DNA from: Methylotenera sp.
GTDB lineage: Bacteria > Pseudomonadota > Gammaproteobacteria > Burkholderiales > Methylophilaceae
Assembly (NCBI GenBank): GCA_021732405.1
Contig: JAKFVB010000051.1
Coordinates: forward strand, 1-35,886
Direction: 5' to 3'
Length of the DNA: 35,886 nucleotides
Below, one piece after another: positions 25,223 to 35,004 of this stretch (its first letter is position 1; the number at the start of each line of letters is the position of its first letter). A model generated the notes under the pieces. That model had not been told where the DNA came from. It saw only the letters and a program-made list of their open reading frames with translations, and searched no databases. Made by a program: the position numbers and the translations under genes.

Positions 25223-26131
25223 TTAGAAAGTACGACCTATTGTTGCGACCCAACGGTTGTCAGATAAGTCTTTAGTATCTGAGCTGCCGTTAAAGCTTGC
25301 ACCACCGAAAGCACGACCGCTCCAGTAACCTGTGTCAGAAGCACCTACATAGTACAAGCCAGCATTCCAGCCTTCAGAACTAGCAACTTTAAACGACTTG
25401 CTAATACCGATTTTGTAATCAGTGTAATCAGGGTCATCTTCGTTAATAGAGTTTTGGCTACTTGGAACATTTAAATCAAGCTTGCCAGTAACATTTAAAT
25501 GACCTACATGGCCAATTAGGGTCAAGCCAAACCATGGCAAAGGATAAGCTGCATTCAGCTCTAGGTAAGTTGTGCCACCTGTACTGCCGTCCCAGCCTGT
25601 ATCGCGCTCAGCACCAAACCAATCACCTAAAGTAACAGAAGCTTTAGCGCTAATCCATTTGTAAGATAAGCCGAAGTTAGCCTCATACGTATCCCAACGA
25701 CCGCCATTTGGTGTTTGATCAGGCACGCCTAAATAATTATATTTTTTCCAGCTTCCGCCCGGATAAAAATAACCAATAGCACCGATACTGTAACCTAAGC
25801 CTTCAACAGCAGAAATTGTACCGTTGTAGCCACCGTATAAATCTAGCTCAAGTGTAGCATCTGGAAATGTGTTTGGTGATACGCTTGAACCCCATACGCC
25901 AGCGAATAAACCGCTAGAGTGTGCAATGTCAAAACCACCTTGTATAGCTGGCTTGTGCCAATTTTGTGAAATACCACGTGTGTAGTAATCTGAAACAAAA
26001 CCGATGTTGCTGGTTACTGTCCAAGAAGATGCTGGCTCAGCGGCCGCAACTGCTGGTGCATCTTCTGCGTGTGAAAATGTTGGCATCGCGAAAATGCTTA
26101 ACACAGCGATTGATAATAACGAATTACGCAT
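25223..26131 (-). CDS. TorF-family putative outer-membrane porin
   Basis: A 302-residue secreted beta-barrel protein. The signal peptide (MRNSLLSIAVLSIFAMPTFSHA) is followed by an Ala-rich linker and the family opening SNIGFVSDYYTRGISQNWHKP. Alternating aromatic/polar strands follow, and it ends in aromatic Phe (ATIGRTF), the usual outer-membrane assembly signal. The family (TorF, CHP02001) is assigned as a porin by similarity only. In many betaproteobacteria a member sits before glnK-amtB, suggesting outer-membrane uptake of a nitrogen source. The sigma-54 promoter upstream supports nitrogen control. Confidence 0.88.
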   Translation of the reverse strand: MRNSLLSIAVLSIFAMPTFSHAEDAPAVAAAEPASSWTVTSNIGFVSDYYTRGISQNWHKPAIQGGFDIAHSSGLFAGVWGSSVSPNTFPDATLELDLYGGYNGTISAVEGLGYSIGAIGYFYPGGSWKKYNYLGVPDQTPNGGRWDTYEANFGLSYKWISAKASVTLGDWFGAERDTGWDGSTGGTTYLELNAAYPLPWFGLTLIGHVGHLNVTGKLDLNVPSSQNSINEDDPDYTDYKIGISKSFKVASSEGWNAGLYYVGASDTGYWSGRAFGGASFNGSSDTKDLSDNRWVATIGRTF

Positions 26132-26191
26132 TGTGTATCCACTAACGTTGTTTTAAAAAAATATTAAGTAGTTTTAACCACGTTGTAACCT

Positions 26192-26208
26192 AGCAATCTG
26201 CATGCCAA
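26192..26208 (-). promoter_or_regulatory. Sigma-54 promoter for the torF-glnK-amtB genes
   Basis: On the minus strand TTGGCATG (26208-26201) and TTGCT (26196-26192) match the -24 and -12 elements, with the invariant GG and GC the required distance apart. It lies about 60 bases upstream of the porin start. This predicts activation by an NtrC-type enhancer-binding protein. I saw only a half-match to the NtrC site (TGCACT) upstream, about 26266-26271. Confidence 0.85.
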
Positions 26209-26314
26209 TTAAATAGATATAAAAATCAATAACTTAGATTTTTTATATAATTAATTCAGATATAAAAGTGCATTAAAAATCTGTTAAACTGATAAAAAAA
26301 TAAAGGAAATTACT

Positions 26315-26557
26315 ATGATTGATGCGTCAAAAATAGAGGAATTATCTAATAAAATCAAGGAGATAGTGGCATCATCCCCTTTGGCTGATATAGATAAAAA
26401 TATTCATGCACTAATTAAGGGCGCGCTCACCAAAATGGAGCTTGTGACGCGCGAAGAATTTGATGTGCAAGCAGAGGTTTTGCGCCATGCGCGTGAGCAA
26501 CTAGTCAATCTTGAGACTAAGCTTGAAGCCTTAGAAGAAAAGCTTAAACAAAAATGA
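26315..26557 (+). CDS. ubiK: Ubiquinone biosynthesis accessory factor UbiK (YqiC/BMFP family)
   Basis: An 80-residue, mostly helical protein. The N-terminal half is amphipathic (MIDASKIEELSNKIKEIV); the C-terminal half is a coiled coil (about 48-79, VLRHAREQLVNLETKLEALE) through which family members trimerise. UbiK binds UbiJ and helps the aerobic ubiquinone-synthesis complex; it is also known as a membrane-fusogenic protein. A ribosome site (AAAGGAAA) precedes the ATG. Its last codons overlap the comM start by 4 bases (ATGA), so the two are coupled, a common ubiK-comM arrangement. Confidence 0.9.
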   Translation: MIDASKIEELSNKIKEIVASSPLADIDKNIHALIKGALTKMELVTREEFDVQAEVLRHAREQLVNLETKLEALEEKLKQK

Positions 26558-28071
26558 GTTTGGCAGTGCTGTATAGCCGCGCATTAAGCGGTATGGACGC
26601 ACCAGAGGTGGTGGTGGAGGTGCATCTAGCCAATGGCTTGCCCAGCTTTACGATTGTTGGCCTGCCCGAAGCGGAAGTAAAAGAAAGCAAGGATCGCGTG
26701 CGTGCAGCGATTCAAACCGCACAATTTGAGTTTCCCGCCAGACGTATCACCGTTAATTTAGCGCCAGCCGATTTACCTAAAGAAAGTGGCCGCTACGATT
26801 TACCCATTGCACTAGGCATTTTAGCTGCGAGTGGGCAGATTCCCAAAGAGTCACTTGAGCGCTACGAAATAGCGGGTGAATTGGCGCTAACGGGTGAGCT
26901 TAGGCCAATCCGCGGTGCGCTGGCGATGACTTATCATATGGTGCATAAAACCGCGCAATATAAACGTGCGTTTATATTGCCTCAAAATAGTGCGCTAGAA
27001 GCCAGTTTGGTTAGAGATGCACTGATTTATCCTGCCAACTCATTATTAGAAGTATGCGCGCATTTAAGCGGACATATACCGCTACAACAATATGTGGCTG
27101 AAACAACAATACCCAGTAGTCATTACGCAGATTTCAATGAGGTAAAAGGCCAATCTCAAGCGAAGCGCGCTTTAGAAATTGCAGCGGCTGGCGGACACAG
27201 CGTGTTAATGAGCGGGCCACCAGGCACAGGTAAAAGCATGTTAGCCAGCCGTTTTGCAGGTATTTTACCCAGCATGACAGAGCAGGAGGCGCTGGAAAGT
27301 GCAGCGATTCAATCACTTAACGGTGCGTATAAGTTAGAAAACTGGAAGCGTAGACCGTATCGCTCACCGCACCATACCGCGTCAGGCGTGGCTTTGGTTG
27401 GTGGTGGGGGCATTCCACGTCCTGGTGAAATTTCACTGGCGCATCATGGTGTGTTGTTTTTGGATGAGTTGCCCGAATTCGACCGAAAAGTATTAGAAGT
27501 GTTGCGTGAGCCGTTAGAGAGTGGGCATATCACCATCTCACGCGCCGCGCGGCAAGCCGATTTCCCTGCATCGTTTCAATTATTGGCTGCCATGAATCCA
27601 TGCCCGTGTGGTTATTTGGGCCATTTCAATAATAAATGCCGTTGCACACCAGACAATATCGCACGCTACCGCGCCAAAATTTCTGGTCCACTTTTAGATA
27701 GAATTGATCTGTTAATTACTGTACCTGCACTCAAAGAAGATGAATTGACCGCAAGCAAGCAATCAGAAAGTAGCGACTTAATACGCGCGCGAGTTGAAAA
27801 AGCGCGCCAAATTCAGCTTAATCGACAAGGCAAAGCCAATTTTGCATTAGGCAGTTTAGAAATTGATGCGCATTGCCAGCCTGACGACGCAGGCTTAATT
27901 TTGCTAAAAACCGCTATTTCAAAATTAAACTTATCAGCGCGTGCTTACCATCGCATTTTGAAAGTGGCGCGTACCATTGCAGACTTATCATGTGCTGATT
28001 TATGTGGCGATGCGGCAATTAAGCCAGCGCATATTGCAGAAGCAGTGCAATACAGGCGCAATGAATCTTAG
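26554..28071 (+). CDS. comM: ComM / YifB Mg-chelatase-like AAA+ ATPase
   Basis: A 505-residue hexameric helicase of the YifB/ComM family that promotes branch migration during natural transformation. Domains in order: a Lon-like N-terminal domain (residues 1-170), a AAA+ core with Walker A GPPGTGKS (221-228) and Walker B LFLDELPE, and the Mg-chelatase-type C-terminal domain with a four-Cys cluster in NPCPCGYLGHFNNKCRC. Length matches Haemophilus and Vibrio ComM. Its presence suggests, but does not prove, competence. It overlaps ubiK by 4 bases. The 126 bases after it hold no clear terminator. Confidence 0.95.
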   Translation: MSLAVLYSRALSGMDAPEVVVEVHLANGLPSFTIVGLPEAEVKESKDRVRAAIQTAQFEFPARRITVNLAPADLPKESGRYDLPIALGILAASGQIPKESLERYEIAGELALTGELRPIRGALAMTYHMVHKTAQYKRAFILPQNSALEASLVRDALIYPANSLLEVCAHLSGHIPLQQYVAETTIPSSHYADFNEVKGQSQAKRALEIAAAGGHSVLMSGPPGTGKSMLASRFAGILPSMTEQEALESAAIQSLNGAYKLENWKRRPYRSPHHTASGVALVGGGGIPRPGEISLAHHGVLFLDELPEFDRKVLEVLREPLESGHITISRAARQADFPASFQLLAAMNPCPCGYLGHFNNKCRCTPDNIARYRAKISGPLLDRIDLLITVPALKEDELTASKQSESSDLIRARVEKARQIQLNRQGKANFALGSLEIDAHCQPDDAGLILLKTAISKLNLSARAYHRILKVARTIADLSCADLCGDAAIKPAHIAEAVQYRRNES

Positions 28072-28197
28072 CTAGATTTTTGAAAGTTATTAAGACAGTT
28101 TGAGATCATTTTTTGTAGCTCAGCTAGTTGAATCCAATGTAATATCAATTTGTTTTACATTTACTCTAACCAATAAAAAATAACTGAGGAAAATTAA

Positions 28198-29094
28198 ATG
28201 GATATCGACCAAAATAAACAAAAACTGATTAACCTTGCGGTAATCGTTGTCCCTATCATGATTTTAGTGGTGTTATTTTGGCCTATTCGCAGCGTGCCAA
28301 CTGGTCATAGAGGCGTAGTCACTGTTGGTGGCGCAATTAAAGGCATTGAGAGCGAAGGTTTTATGTTCTTATTGCCATGGCAAAAACTGAATATTTTTAA
28401 TATTCGATCTGAAGAGGCTTCAGTAGAAAATGCAGATGGTAGCACTAGCGATACGCAGCCTGTGCGCGTTAGTTTAACCGTGCGCTACAGTATTAAAACC
28501 GACAAAGTGGCGGAAGTGTTTGAAAAGTACAGCCATGATGGCAATTTGCAATCATATGTACAAACAGCTACTCAAGAGGTTTTTAAAGCCACTACCGCAA
28601 AATATACGGCGCCTGATTTGATTGAAAAGCGCTCTACTGTTTCAGCCGATATATTAGATGCGTTGCGCAAAAAATTAGATATCTATGGCGCCCAAGTAAT
28701 CAATGTGGACATGCGAAATTTTTCGTTCTCTGCAGATTACATGGCTGCAATTAGTGCCAAGGTCACGCAAGAACAATTAAGACTTGGAGCAGAAAACAAG
28801 TTAAAAACAGTTGAGTCAGAGCAAAAACAAAAAGTTGCAATTGCAGAGGCAGAGGCTTCTGCACTTAAAGCACAAGCAGATGGTGAGGCTTATCAAATCT
28901 TAAAATTAGCGACCGCCCAAGCGGATGCGTTGCGCATACAAAATAGTGCCTTGGCACAAAATAAAGATGTGCTTGAGTTACGCCGTATTGAGGTTGAAAA
29001 AGTGAAAGCTGAAAAGTGGAATGGCGCGCTACCAACATCAGTCTACGCAGGCACGCCAGTACCGTTTTTTAATGTGGGGAATGATCAAAAATAG
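28198..29094 (+). CDS. Prohibitin/SPFH (band 7) domain membrane protein
   Basis: A 298-residue protein with one N-terminal membrane helix (about 11-30) followed by a periplasm-facing or membrane-associated SPFH domain (PTGHRGVVTVGGAIKGIESEGF onwards). It then has a long Ala/Glu/Lys-rich helix (about 190-285) that should form the coiled coil by which these proteins make large ring assemblies. SPFH proteins scaffold membrane proteases such as FtsH (HflK/HflC) or mark membrane domains. It is shorter and simpler than HflK/HflC and is closer to the general prohibitin family, so no symbol is given. The ribosome site is TGAGGAAA. It seems to be a single-gene unit. Confidence 0.85.
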   Translation: MDIDQNKQKLINLAVIVVPIMILVVLFWPIRSVPTGHRGVVTVGGAIKGIESEGFMFLLPWQKLNIFNIRSEEASVENADGSTSDTQPVRVSLTVRYSIKTDKVAEVFEKYSHDGNLQSYVQTATQEVFKATTAKYTAPDLIEKRSTVSADILDALRKKLDIYGAQVINVDMRNFSFSADYMAAISAKVTQEQLRLGAENKLKTVESEQKQKVAIAEAEASALKAQADGEAYQILKLATAQADALRIQNSALAQNKDVLELRRIEVEKVKAEKWNGALPTSVYAGTPVPFFNVGNDQK

Positions 29095-29154
29095 ACACTT
29101 TTTGTGTCGTTGACTCATAAGCAAAATTTTCAAAACTACTTTTGATTAAGGCCT

Positions 29155-29184
29155 TGCTGTAGTGGAAATGAAACGGCTACAGCA
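29155..29184. promoter_or_regulatory. Inverted repeat in the metH leader
   Basis: TGCTGTAG and CTACAGCA form a perfect 8-bp inverted repeat with a 14-base spacer, 46 bases before the metH start. It lacks a T-run, so it is more likely a protein-binding site or leader hairpin than a terminator. No cobalamin, SAM or SAH riboswitch was recognisable. Confidence 0.35.
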
Positions 29185-29229
29185 TGATAAAATAGCCATT
29201 ATTAACAAACTATTCAAAGCCTTAACTTA

Positions 29230-32200
29230 ATGCAATCTGTAATCGAAAATAAACTCCGCCAACTCCTCGCCCAGCGCATCCTTATTTTAGATGGTGCGAT
29301 GGGTACCATGATTCAGCAATATAAATTGTCTGAGGCAGATTATCGCGGGGAACGATTTAAAGACTTTGCCGCGCCAGCGGGTGAGCGCGAGTTATTCGTC
29401 AAAGGTAATAATGAGTTATTAAGCTTAACGCAACCGCAAGTGATTCAAGAGATTCATGAGCAATATTTAGCCGCTGGCGCAGATGTGATTGAAACCAATA
29501 CATTTGGCGCAACTTCTGTCGCGCAAGACGATTATCACATGGCGCATCTGGTGCACGAGATGAACGTGGAATCTGCCAAACTGGCCAAAGCTGCCTGCTT
29601 AAAATATAGCACGCCTGATAAGCCGCGCTTTGTGGCGGGCGCACTTGGCCCAACGCCTAAAACCGCTAGTATCTCGCCAGATGTTAACGACCCTGCCGCG
29701 CGCAACGTAAGTTTTGATCAGTTAGTGAACGCTTACTTGGAGCAGATTCGCGGCTTGGTAGAAGGCGGCGCAGATATCTTAATGGTGGAAACCATCTTCG
29801 ATACACTCAATTGTAAGGCCGCATTGTTTGCGATTGATACGTTTTTTGAAGAAGTCGGCTACACCATGCCGTTAATGGTTTCTGGCACGGTAACGGACGC
29901 TTCTGGCCGTATTTTATCTGGCCAAACAGTGACTGCATTTTGGCATTCTATTCGCCACGCCAAGCCTCTCACAGTTGGACTTAATTGTGCGTTAGGCGCA
30001 ACTTTAATGCGCCCATATGTGGAAGAACTTTCAAAAATCGCCGATACGTTCGTATGCATTTACCCAAATGCTGGTTTGCCTAATCCCATGAGTGATACGG
30101 GCTTTGATGAAACGCCCGATGTCACTTCTAGCTTATTGAAAGAATTCGCCAATAGCGGCTTTTTAAATATGGCAGGCGGCTGTTGCGGTACGACTCCAGC
30201 GCATATTAATGCGATTTTTAACGAAATTAAAGCGTTAAGTCCGCGTCATGTACCGAGCTTTGAACCTGACACCAAATTATCAGGTTTAGAGCCTTTTATT
30301 ATTGATGAAAATTCGCTATTTGTAAACGTGGGTGAGCGTACTAATGTGACGGGTTCAAAAGCTTTCGCGCGCCTGATAATCAATGAGCAATATGATGAAG
30401 CCTTAAGTGTCGCGCGCCAGCAAGTGGAAAACGGCGCGCAAGTCATTGACATCAATATGGATGAAGGCATGTTGGACGCCGTAAAAGCCATGACGCACTT
30501 TTTGAATCTGGTCGCGAGTGAGCCAGATATCGCGCGCGTGCCGATTATGATTGATTCATCTAAATGGTCAGTGATTGAAGCAGGCTTAAAATGCGTGCAA
30601 GGCAAAGCCATCGTCAATTCCATTTCCATGAAAGAAGGCGAAGCCGAATTCTTACGCCAAGCAAAACTTTGCCGCCGTTATGGCGCGGCTGTGATTGTGA
30701 TGGCGTTTGATGAAAAAGGCCAAGCAGATACTTACGCGCGCAAAATCGAAATCTGCAAACGCGCCTATGATTTATTAGTCAGTACTGGTTTTCCGCCAGA
30801 AGACATTATTTTTGACCCGAATATTTTCGCGATTGCGACGGGTATTGAAGAACACAATAATTACGCGGTGGACTTTATTGAAGCCACACGCTGGATCAAG
30901 CAAAACCTGCCGCATGCCAAAATTTCTGGCGGCGTATCCAATGTAAGTTTCAGTTTTCGTGGCAACGATCCTGCGCGTGAGGCGATTCATACGGTATTTT
31001 TGTACCACGCCATTCAAGCTGGTATGACCATGGGCATTGTGAATGCAGGCATGATGGGCGTTTACGATGACTTAGCGCCAGAGCTTAAAAAATCTGTAGA
31101 GGACGTGGTACTTAACCGTATTATTGACCCAAATAATTTGCTGGCACCTACTGAGCGCTTGATTGAAATCGCGGGTACGCTAGTGGCAGGCGGCAAAAAA
31201 GAAGCCGCAACATTGGAATGGCGTGGCACACCTGAAAACCCAACGCCTGTTGAAAAGCGTTTAAGTCATGCCATGGTGCATGGTATTACCGACTTTATTG
31301 TGATAGACACCGAAGAAGCGCGTGCAGCGGTTGAAGCAAGCGGCGGTCGTCCGATTCACGTGATTGAAGGCCCGTTGATGGACGGCATGAATGTGGTGGG
31401 CGATTTATTTGGGCAAGGCAAAATGTTCTTGCCGCAAGTCGTTAAGTCTGCGCGCGTGATGAAAACCGCGGTTGCACATTTGATTCCGTATATCGAAGCT
31501 GAAAAAGCTGCTGATGAAGCCAGAACGGGCGTGATTTCTAAGCCAAAAGGCAAAATGGTGATTGCTACCGTTAAGGGCGATGTGCATGATATTGGTAAAA
31601 ATATTGTCAGTGTGGTGTTGCAGTGTAATAACTTTGAAGTCGTCAATATGGGTGTGATGGTGCCAGCGGCGGAAATTTTAGCCATGGCAAAAGCGGAAAA
31701 CGCCGATATTATTGGCTTAAGCGGCTTAATCACACCAAGCCTAGAAGAAATGACATACATCGCCAAAGAAATGCAGCGTGACCCGTATTTTAGCGAAGCA
31801 AAAACGCCTTTATTGATTGGCGGCGCTACGACTTCCCGCGCACATACAGCCGTAAAAATCGCCCCATTTTATGATGGCCCAATTGTGTATGTGCCAGATG
31901 CTTCGCGGTCAGTCACCGTGATGCAAAACTTGCTCACGCCTGAAACGCGTGGCGCATATTTGGCTGAAATTCAGGCTGACTATGAAAAAGCGCGCACGCA
32001 ACATGCTAATAAAAAAGGCGTGCCACTATTAACGATTGCCGATGCACGCAAAAACAAAATGCAGCTATCGTTTGCTGGCGAATTTGCACCTGTTAAACCC
32101 AAATTTATTGGTCGCCGCGTCTTCAAAAATATCGATTTAAGCCTAATCGCGCAATATATCGACTGGGGTCCATTCTTTCAAACGTGGGATTTAGCGGGAT

Positions 32201-33006
32201 TTTACCCCGCTATTTTGACAGATGAAGTGGTAGGCGAAGCCGCGACTAAGGTATTTGCAGAAGGCAAAGCCATGCTAAAGAAAATCATCGATGGAAGATG
32301 GTTAACTGCAAATGGCGTGATTGCCTTAATGCCTGCGAACACCGTCAATGATGACGATATTGAAATCTACACCGATGACAGCCGCAGCCAAGTGGCATTT
32401 ACCTATTACGGCATGCGTCAGCAAACGGTAAAACCTGTGATTGATGGCGTCGCTAGACCTAATCAATGCTTAAGTGATTTTATTGCGCCAAAAGGCACAG
32501 ATGACTACATTGGTTTGTTTGCTGTAACAGGTGGACTGGGTACTGAGAAAATTGAAAAACGCTTCGCCGATGCCAATGATGATTTTAGCGGCATTATGTT
32601 TAAAGCCTTGGCCGATCGTTTTGCTGAGGCCTTTGCTGAGTATATGCATGAACGCGTGCGTACCGATTTTTGGGGCTACAACGCAGATGAAAAACTGGAC
32701 GTAAATGCCCTGATTAAAGAGGAATACCAAGGCATTCGCCCTGCGCCTGGCTATCCAGCTTGCCCAGACCATACCGTAAAACCCGATATGTTTAATCTGC
32801 TGCAAGCAGAAGAAATCGGCATGCAACTCACAGAATCGTTCGCCATGTTACCTGCCGCCGCCGTATCTGGCTTTTACTTTGCCCACAAGCACGCTAAATA
32901 TTTTAGTGTAGATAAAATCGGCATGGATCAGTTGGAAGATATGGCGAAACGTAGAAAGTTGCCAAAAGAATATTTAGAACGCTGGTTAAGCCCGAATTTG
33001 GGTTAA
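29230..33006 (+). CDS. metH: Cobalamin-dependent methionine synthase MetH
   Basis: Transfers a methyl group from 5-methyltetrahydrofolate through cob(I)alamin to homocysteine, giving methionine. All four modules are present in one 1258-residue chain: the homocysteine domain with zinc ligands Cys253, Cys318 and Cys319 (GGCCGTTP), the pterin domain (from about 355, [14 protein letters not shown]), the B12-binding domain with the lower axial ligand His786 in DVHDIGKN, and the S-adenosylmethionine-binding reactivation domain with [13 protein letters not shown]. It is some 30 residues longer than the E. coli enzyme. The ATG at 29230 places the start just before the conserved [11 protein letters not shown]. 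The three following genes are packed behind it with gaps of 3 bases, so it probably heads a transcript that includes mpl. Confidence 0.98.
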   Translation: MQSVIENKLRQLLAQRILILDGAMGTMIQQYKLSEADYRGERFKDFAAPAGERELFVKGNNELLSLTQPQVIQEIHEQYLAAGADVIETNTFGATSVAQDDYHMAHLVHEMNVESAKLAKAACLKYSTPDKPRFVAGALGPTPKTASISPDVNDPAARNVSFDQLVNAYLEQIRGLVEGGADILMVETIFDTLNCKAALFAIDTFFEEVGYTMPLMVSGTVTDASGRILSGQTVTAFWHSIRHAKPLTVGLNCALGATLMRPYVEELSKIADTFVCIYPNAGLPNPMSDTGFDETPDVTSSLLKEFANSGFLNMAGGCCGTTPAHINAIFNEIKALSPRHVPSFEPDTKLSGLEPFIIDENSLFVNVGERTNVTGSKAFARLIINEQYDEALSVARQQVENGAQVIDINMDEGMLDAVKAMTHFLNLVASEPDIARVPIMIDSSKWSVIEAGLKCVQGKAIVNSISMKEGEAEFLRQAKLCRRYGAAVIVMAFDEKGQADTYARKIEICKRAYDLLVSTGFPPEDIIFDPNIFAIATGIEEHNNYAVDFIEATRWIKQNLPHAKISGGVSNVSFSFRGNDPAREAIHTVFLYHAIQAGMTMGIVNAGMMGVYDDLAPELKKSVEDVVLNRIIDPNNLLAPTERLIEIAGTLVAGGKKEAATLEWRGTPENPTPVEKRLSHAMVHGITDFIVIDTEEARAAVEASGGRPIHVIEGPLMDGMNVVGDLFGQGKMFLPQVVKSARVMKTAVAHLIPYIEAEKAADEARTGVISKPKGKMVIATVKGDVHDIGKNIVSVVLQCNNFEVVNMGVMVPAAEILAMAKAENADIIGLSGLITPSLEEMTYIAKEMQRDPYFSEAKTPLLIGGATTSRAHTAVKIAPFYDGPIVYVPDASRSVTVMQNLLTPETRGAYLAEIQADYEKARTQHANKKGVPLLTIADARKNKMQLSFAGEFAPVKPKFIGRRVFKNIDLSLIAQYIDWGPFFQTWDLAGFYPAILTDEVVGEAATKVFAEGKAMLKKIIDGRWLTANGVIALMPANTVNDDDIEIYTDDSRSQVAFTYYGMRQQTVKPVIDGVARPNQCLSDFIAPKGTDDYIGLFAVTGGLGTEKIEKRFADANDDFSGIMFKALADRFAEAFAEYMHERVRTDFWGYNADEKLDVNALIKEEYQGIRPAPGYPACPDHTVKPDMFNLLQAEEIGMQLTESFAMLPAAAVSGFYFAHKHAKYFSVDKIGMDQLEDMAKRRKLPKEYLERWLSPNLG

Positions 33007-33009
33007 GTT

Positions 33010-33609
33010 ATGGATGTAAAGTTAACAGCTGGCAAGTTTTTAATTGGTTTTGTACTTTTTTTTGTATACTTTGCAGTTATCTATGGCTTCGCCGTAAAGT
33101 TTGGAAAGACACCTATCTCAAAAAGAAAAGAGCGGTGCAAGCAAGATATTTTATATAAGTTTATTGTTTTTTCCCCTATCGTTATCCTCTTTATTTATAT
33201 TCAAGATAATTGGAATTTAATTATTCTAGTAGCTGTAATTACACTGTTTTACGAGTTTGTAATTCAACGTCCAAGATTAAGTAGATATATTGCTCAATCT
33301 GAAGAGTTATATAAAACATTAAAATTGAAAAGCCAAGATGAGCAGTATAGTTTTTACGCAGAAAAAGCAACGATAGTTCTTCATAGAGATATACCTAAAT
33401 ACATCAGGGGGAATTTGTATGACCTACAAATTGACAGAGTATGCAAGAATGAATATGGAGAATATTTCTGGGTAAAAGCAAGTCTTAGAGAGTTCTTTTT
33501 ACCTAGTATAAAATTGCTCACACTTGATGGAGCAAAAAATTTGCTCAGAATAGATAAACAGTCGTATCAGCAAGAATTTAATGAAAAACCATACTACAAA
33601 AGTAAATAA
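33010..33609 (+). CDS. Uncharacterised membrane protein, 199 residues
   Basis: An unrecognised protein with three hydrophobic segments in its first 85 residues (about 10-29, 49-64 and 70-85), then a charged, Tyr- and Lys-rich soluble domain (about 90-199) with no motif I can name. The gene lies with 3-base gaps on both sides between metH and mpl. It stands out by composition: one 60-base stretch (33121-33180) is about 30% G+C, clearly lower than its neighbours, and codons such as AGA and AGG for Arg are frequent. That fits recent acquisition, or a gene family not adapted to this genome. There is no obvious ribosome site; translation may depend on coupling to the metH stop. Confidence 0.8.
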   Translation: MDVKLTAGKFLIGFVLFFVYFAVIYGFAVKFGKTPISKRKERCKQDILYKFIVFSPIVILFIYIQDNWNLIILVAVITLFYEFVIQRPRLSRYIAQSEELYKTLKLKSQDEQYSFYAEKATIVLHRDIPKYIRGNLYDLQIDRVCKNEYGEYFWVKASLREFFLPSIKLLTLDGAKNLLRIDKQSYQQEFNEKPYYKSK

Positions 33610-33612
33610 TTT

Positions 33613-35001
33613 ATGCATATTCACATCTTAGGTATTTGCGGTACATTTATGGGCGGTATTGCGGTCCTGGCAAAGCAGGCTGGGCATCGCGTGACTGGTT
33701 GCGACGCCAATGTCTATCCACCTATGAGCACGCAATTGCAAGCGCAAGGTATTGAACTGATTGAGGGATTTTCGCCTGAGCAAATCAAATTGATGCCTGA
33801 TATTTATGTGATTGGTAATGTTGTTTCGCGCGGTAATCCACTGATGGAAGAAATTTTAAATCGCGGCTTGCCATACATTTCTGGCCCGCAGTGGTTGGCA
33901 GAAAATGTGTTGCAAGGTAAATGGGTACTGGCCGTTGCGGGCACGCATGGCAAAACCACTACCAGCTCCATGTTGGCTTGGATATTAGAATATGCAGGTT
34001 TGGCACCAGGGTTTTTAATTGGCGGTGTGCCGCAAAATTTTGATGTATCGGCGCGTTTGCCGCAGGCGCCTGTTCAAGATAAAAAAAGTATTTCACCTTT
34101 CTTTGTGATTGAAGCCGACGAATATGACACGGCGTTTTTTGATAAACGCTCAAAATTCGTGCATTACCGTCCACGCACCGCTGTATTGAACAATCTAGAG
34201 TTTGACCATGCGGATATCTTTGATGATTTGGCTGCGATTGAAAAACAGTTTCACCATTTAGTGCGCACCGTACCGCAACAGGGCTTGGTGGTGGCCAATG
34301 GTAAAGAATCTAGCTTGAATCGTGTGATTGAAAAAGGCTGCTGGAGCACTGTGGAAAAATTTGGCACCGACGCCGATTGGCAAGCGAATAACGCTAGTGG
34401 CGATGGTAGTTTTGATGTGATGTATCAAACCAAGCCGCAAGGCCGTGTCAATTGGGATTTGTTGGGTGAACATAACCGCATGAATGCATTAGCCAGTATC
34501 GCGGCGGCACGCCATGTGGGTGTGACTACAGAAGTAAGTATTGCTGCGTTGACTGAGTTTAAAAACGTTAAACGCCGTATGGAAATCAAGGGTGTGGTGA
34601 ATAAGATAACGGTTTATGATGATTTTGCGCATCATCCGACTGCCATTGATACAACAGTAGCAGGTTTGCGTGCAAAAGTAAGTGCTGCCAGGATTTTGGC
34701 TGTGTTGGAACCCAGAAGCAACACCATGAAGCTGGGCGTGATGAAAGACGCACTGCCTACTAGCTTAAAAGAGGCCGATTTAGTATTTTGTTATGGCGCT
34801 AATTTGGGCTGGGATGCAGCAGAAGCATTAAAACCGATTGCAAATAAAGCCAAAACGTTTGATGATTTAGGCATGCTAGTAGAAGCGATTGCGAGTGTTG
34901 CTAAACCCAATGACCATATTTTGGTGATGAGCAATGGTGGTTTTGGTGGTGTGCATCAAAAAATACTGGATGCACTAAGTGTTTCTTTAACGGAAAATTA
35001 A
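33613..35001 (+). CDS. mpl: UDP-N-acetylmuramate:tripeptide ligase Mpl
   Basis: A 462-residue Mur ligase-family enzyme that joins recycled L-Ala-gamma-D-Glu-meso-DAP tripeptide to UDP-MurNAc, returning wall fragments to peptidoglycan synthesis. Landmarks are the N-terminal HILGICGTFMGGIA, the ATP loop GTHGKTT (residues 110-116), FFVIEADEYDTAFF, and the C-terminal DDFAHHPTAI followed by LEPRSNTMKLG. The family opening GICGTFMG separates Mpl from MurC. It follows the AT-rich membrane-protein gene by 3 bases and precedes the TonB-like gene by 3 bases. It works functionally with MltA, encoded elsewhere in the window, which generates the anhydro-muropeptides that feed recycling. Confidence 0.96.
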   Translation: MHIHILGICGTFMGGIAVLAKQAGHRVTGCDANVYPPMSTQLQAQGIELIEGFSPEQIKLMPDIYVIGNVVSRGNPLMEEILNRGLPYISGPQWLAENVLQGKWVLAVAGTHGKTTTSSMLAWILEYAGLAPGFLIGGVPQNFDVSARLPQAPVQDKKSISPFFVIEADEYDTAFFDKRSKFVHYRPRTAVLNNLEFDHADIFDDLAAIEKQFHHLVRTVPQQGLVVANGKESSLNRVIEKGCWSTVEKFGTDADWQANNASGDGSFDVMYQTKPQGRVNWDLLGEHNRMNALASIAAARHVGVTTEVSIAALTEFKNVKRRMEIKGVVNKITVYDDFAHHPTAIDTTVAGLRAKVSAARILAVLEPRSNTMKLGVMKDALPTSLKEADLVFCYGANLGWDAAEALKPIANKAKTFDDLGMLVEAIASVAKPNDHILVMSNGGFGGVHQKILDALSVSLTEN

Positions 35002-35004
35002 AGT

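Noticed and set aside
29095-29229. Cobalamin, SAM or SAH riboswitch before metH
   Set aside because: The 135-base leader is too short for a cobalamin switch and shows none of the conserved boxes; only an 8-bp inverted repeat is present.
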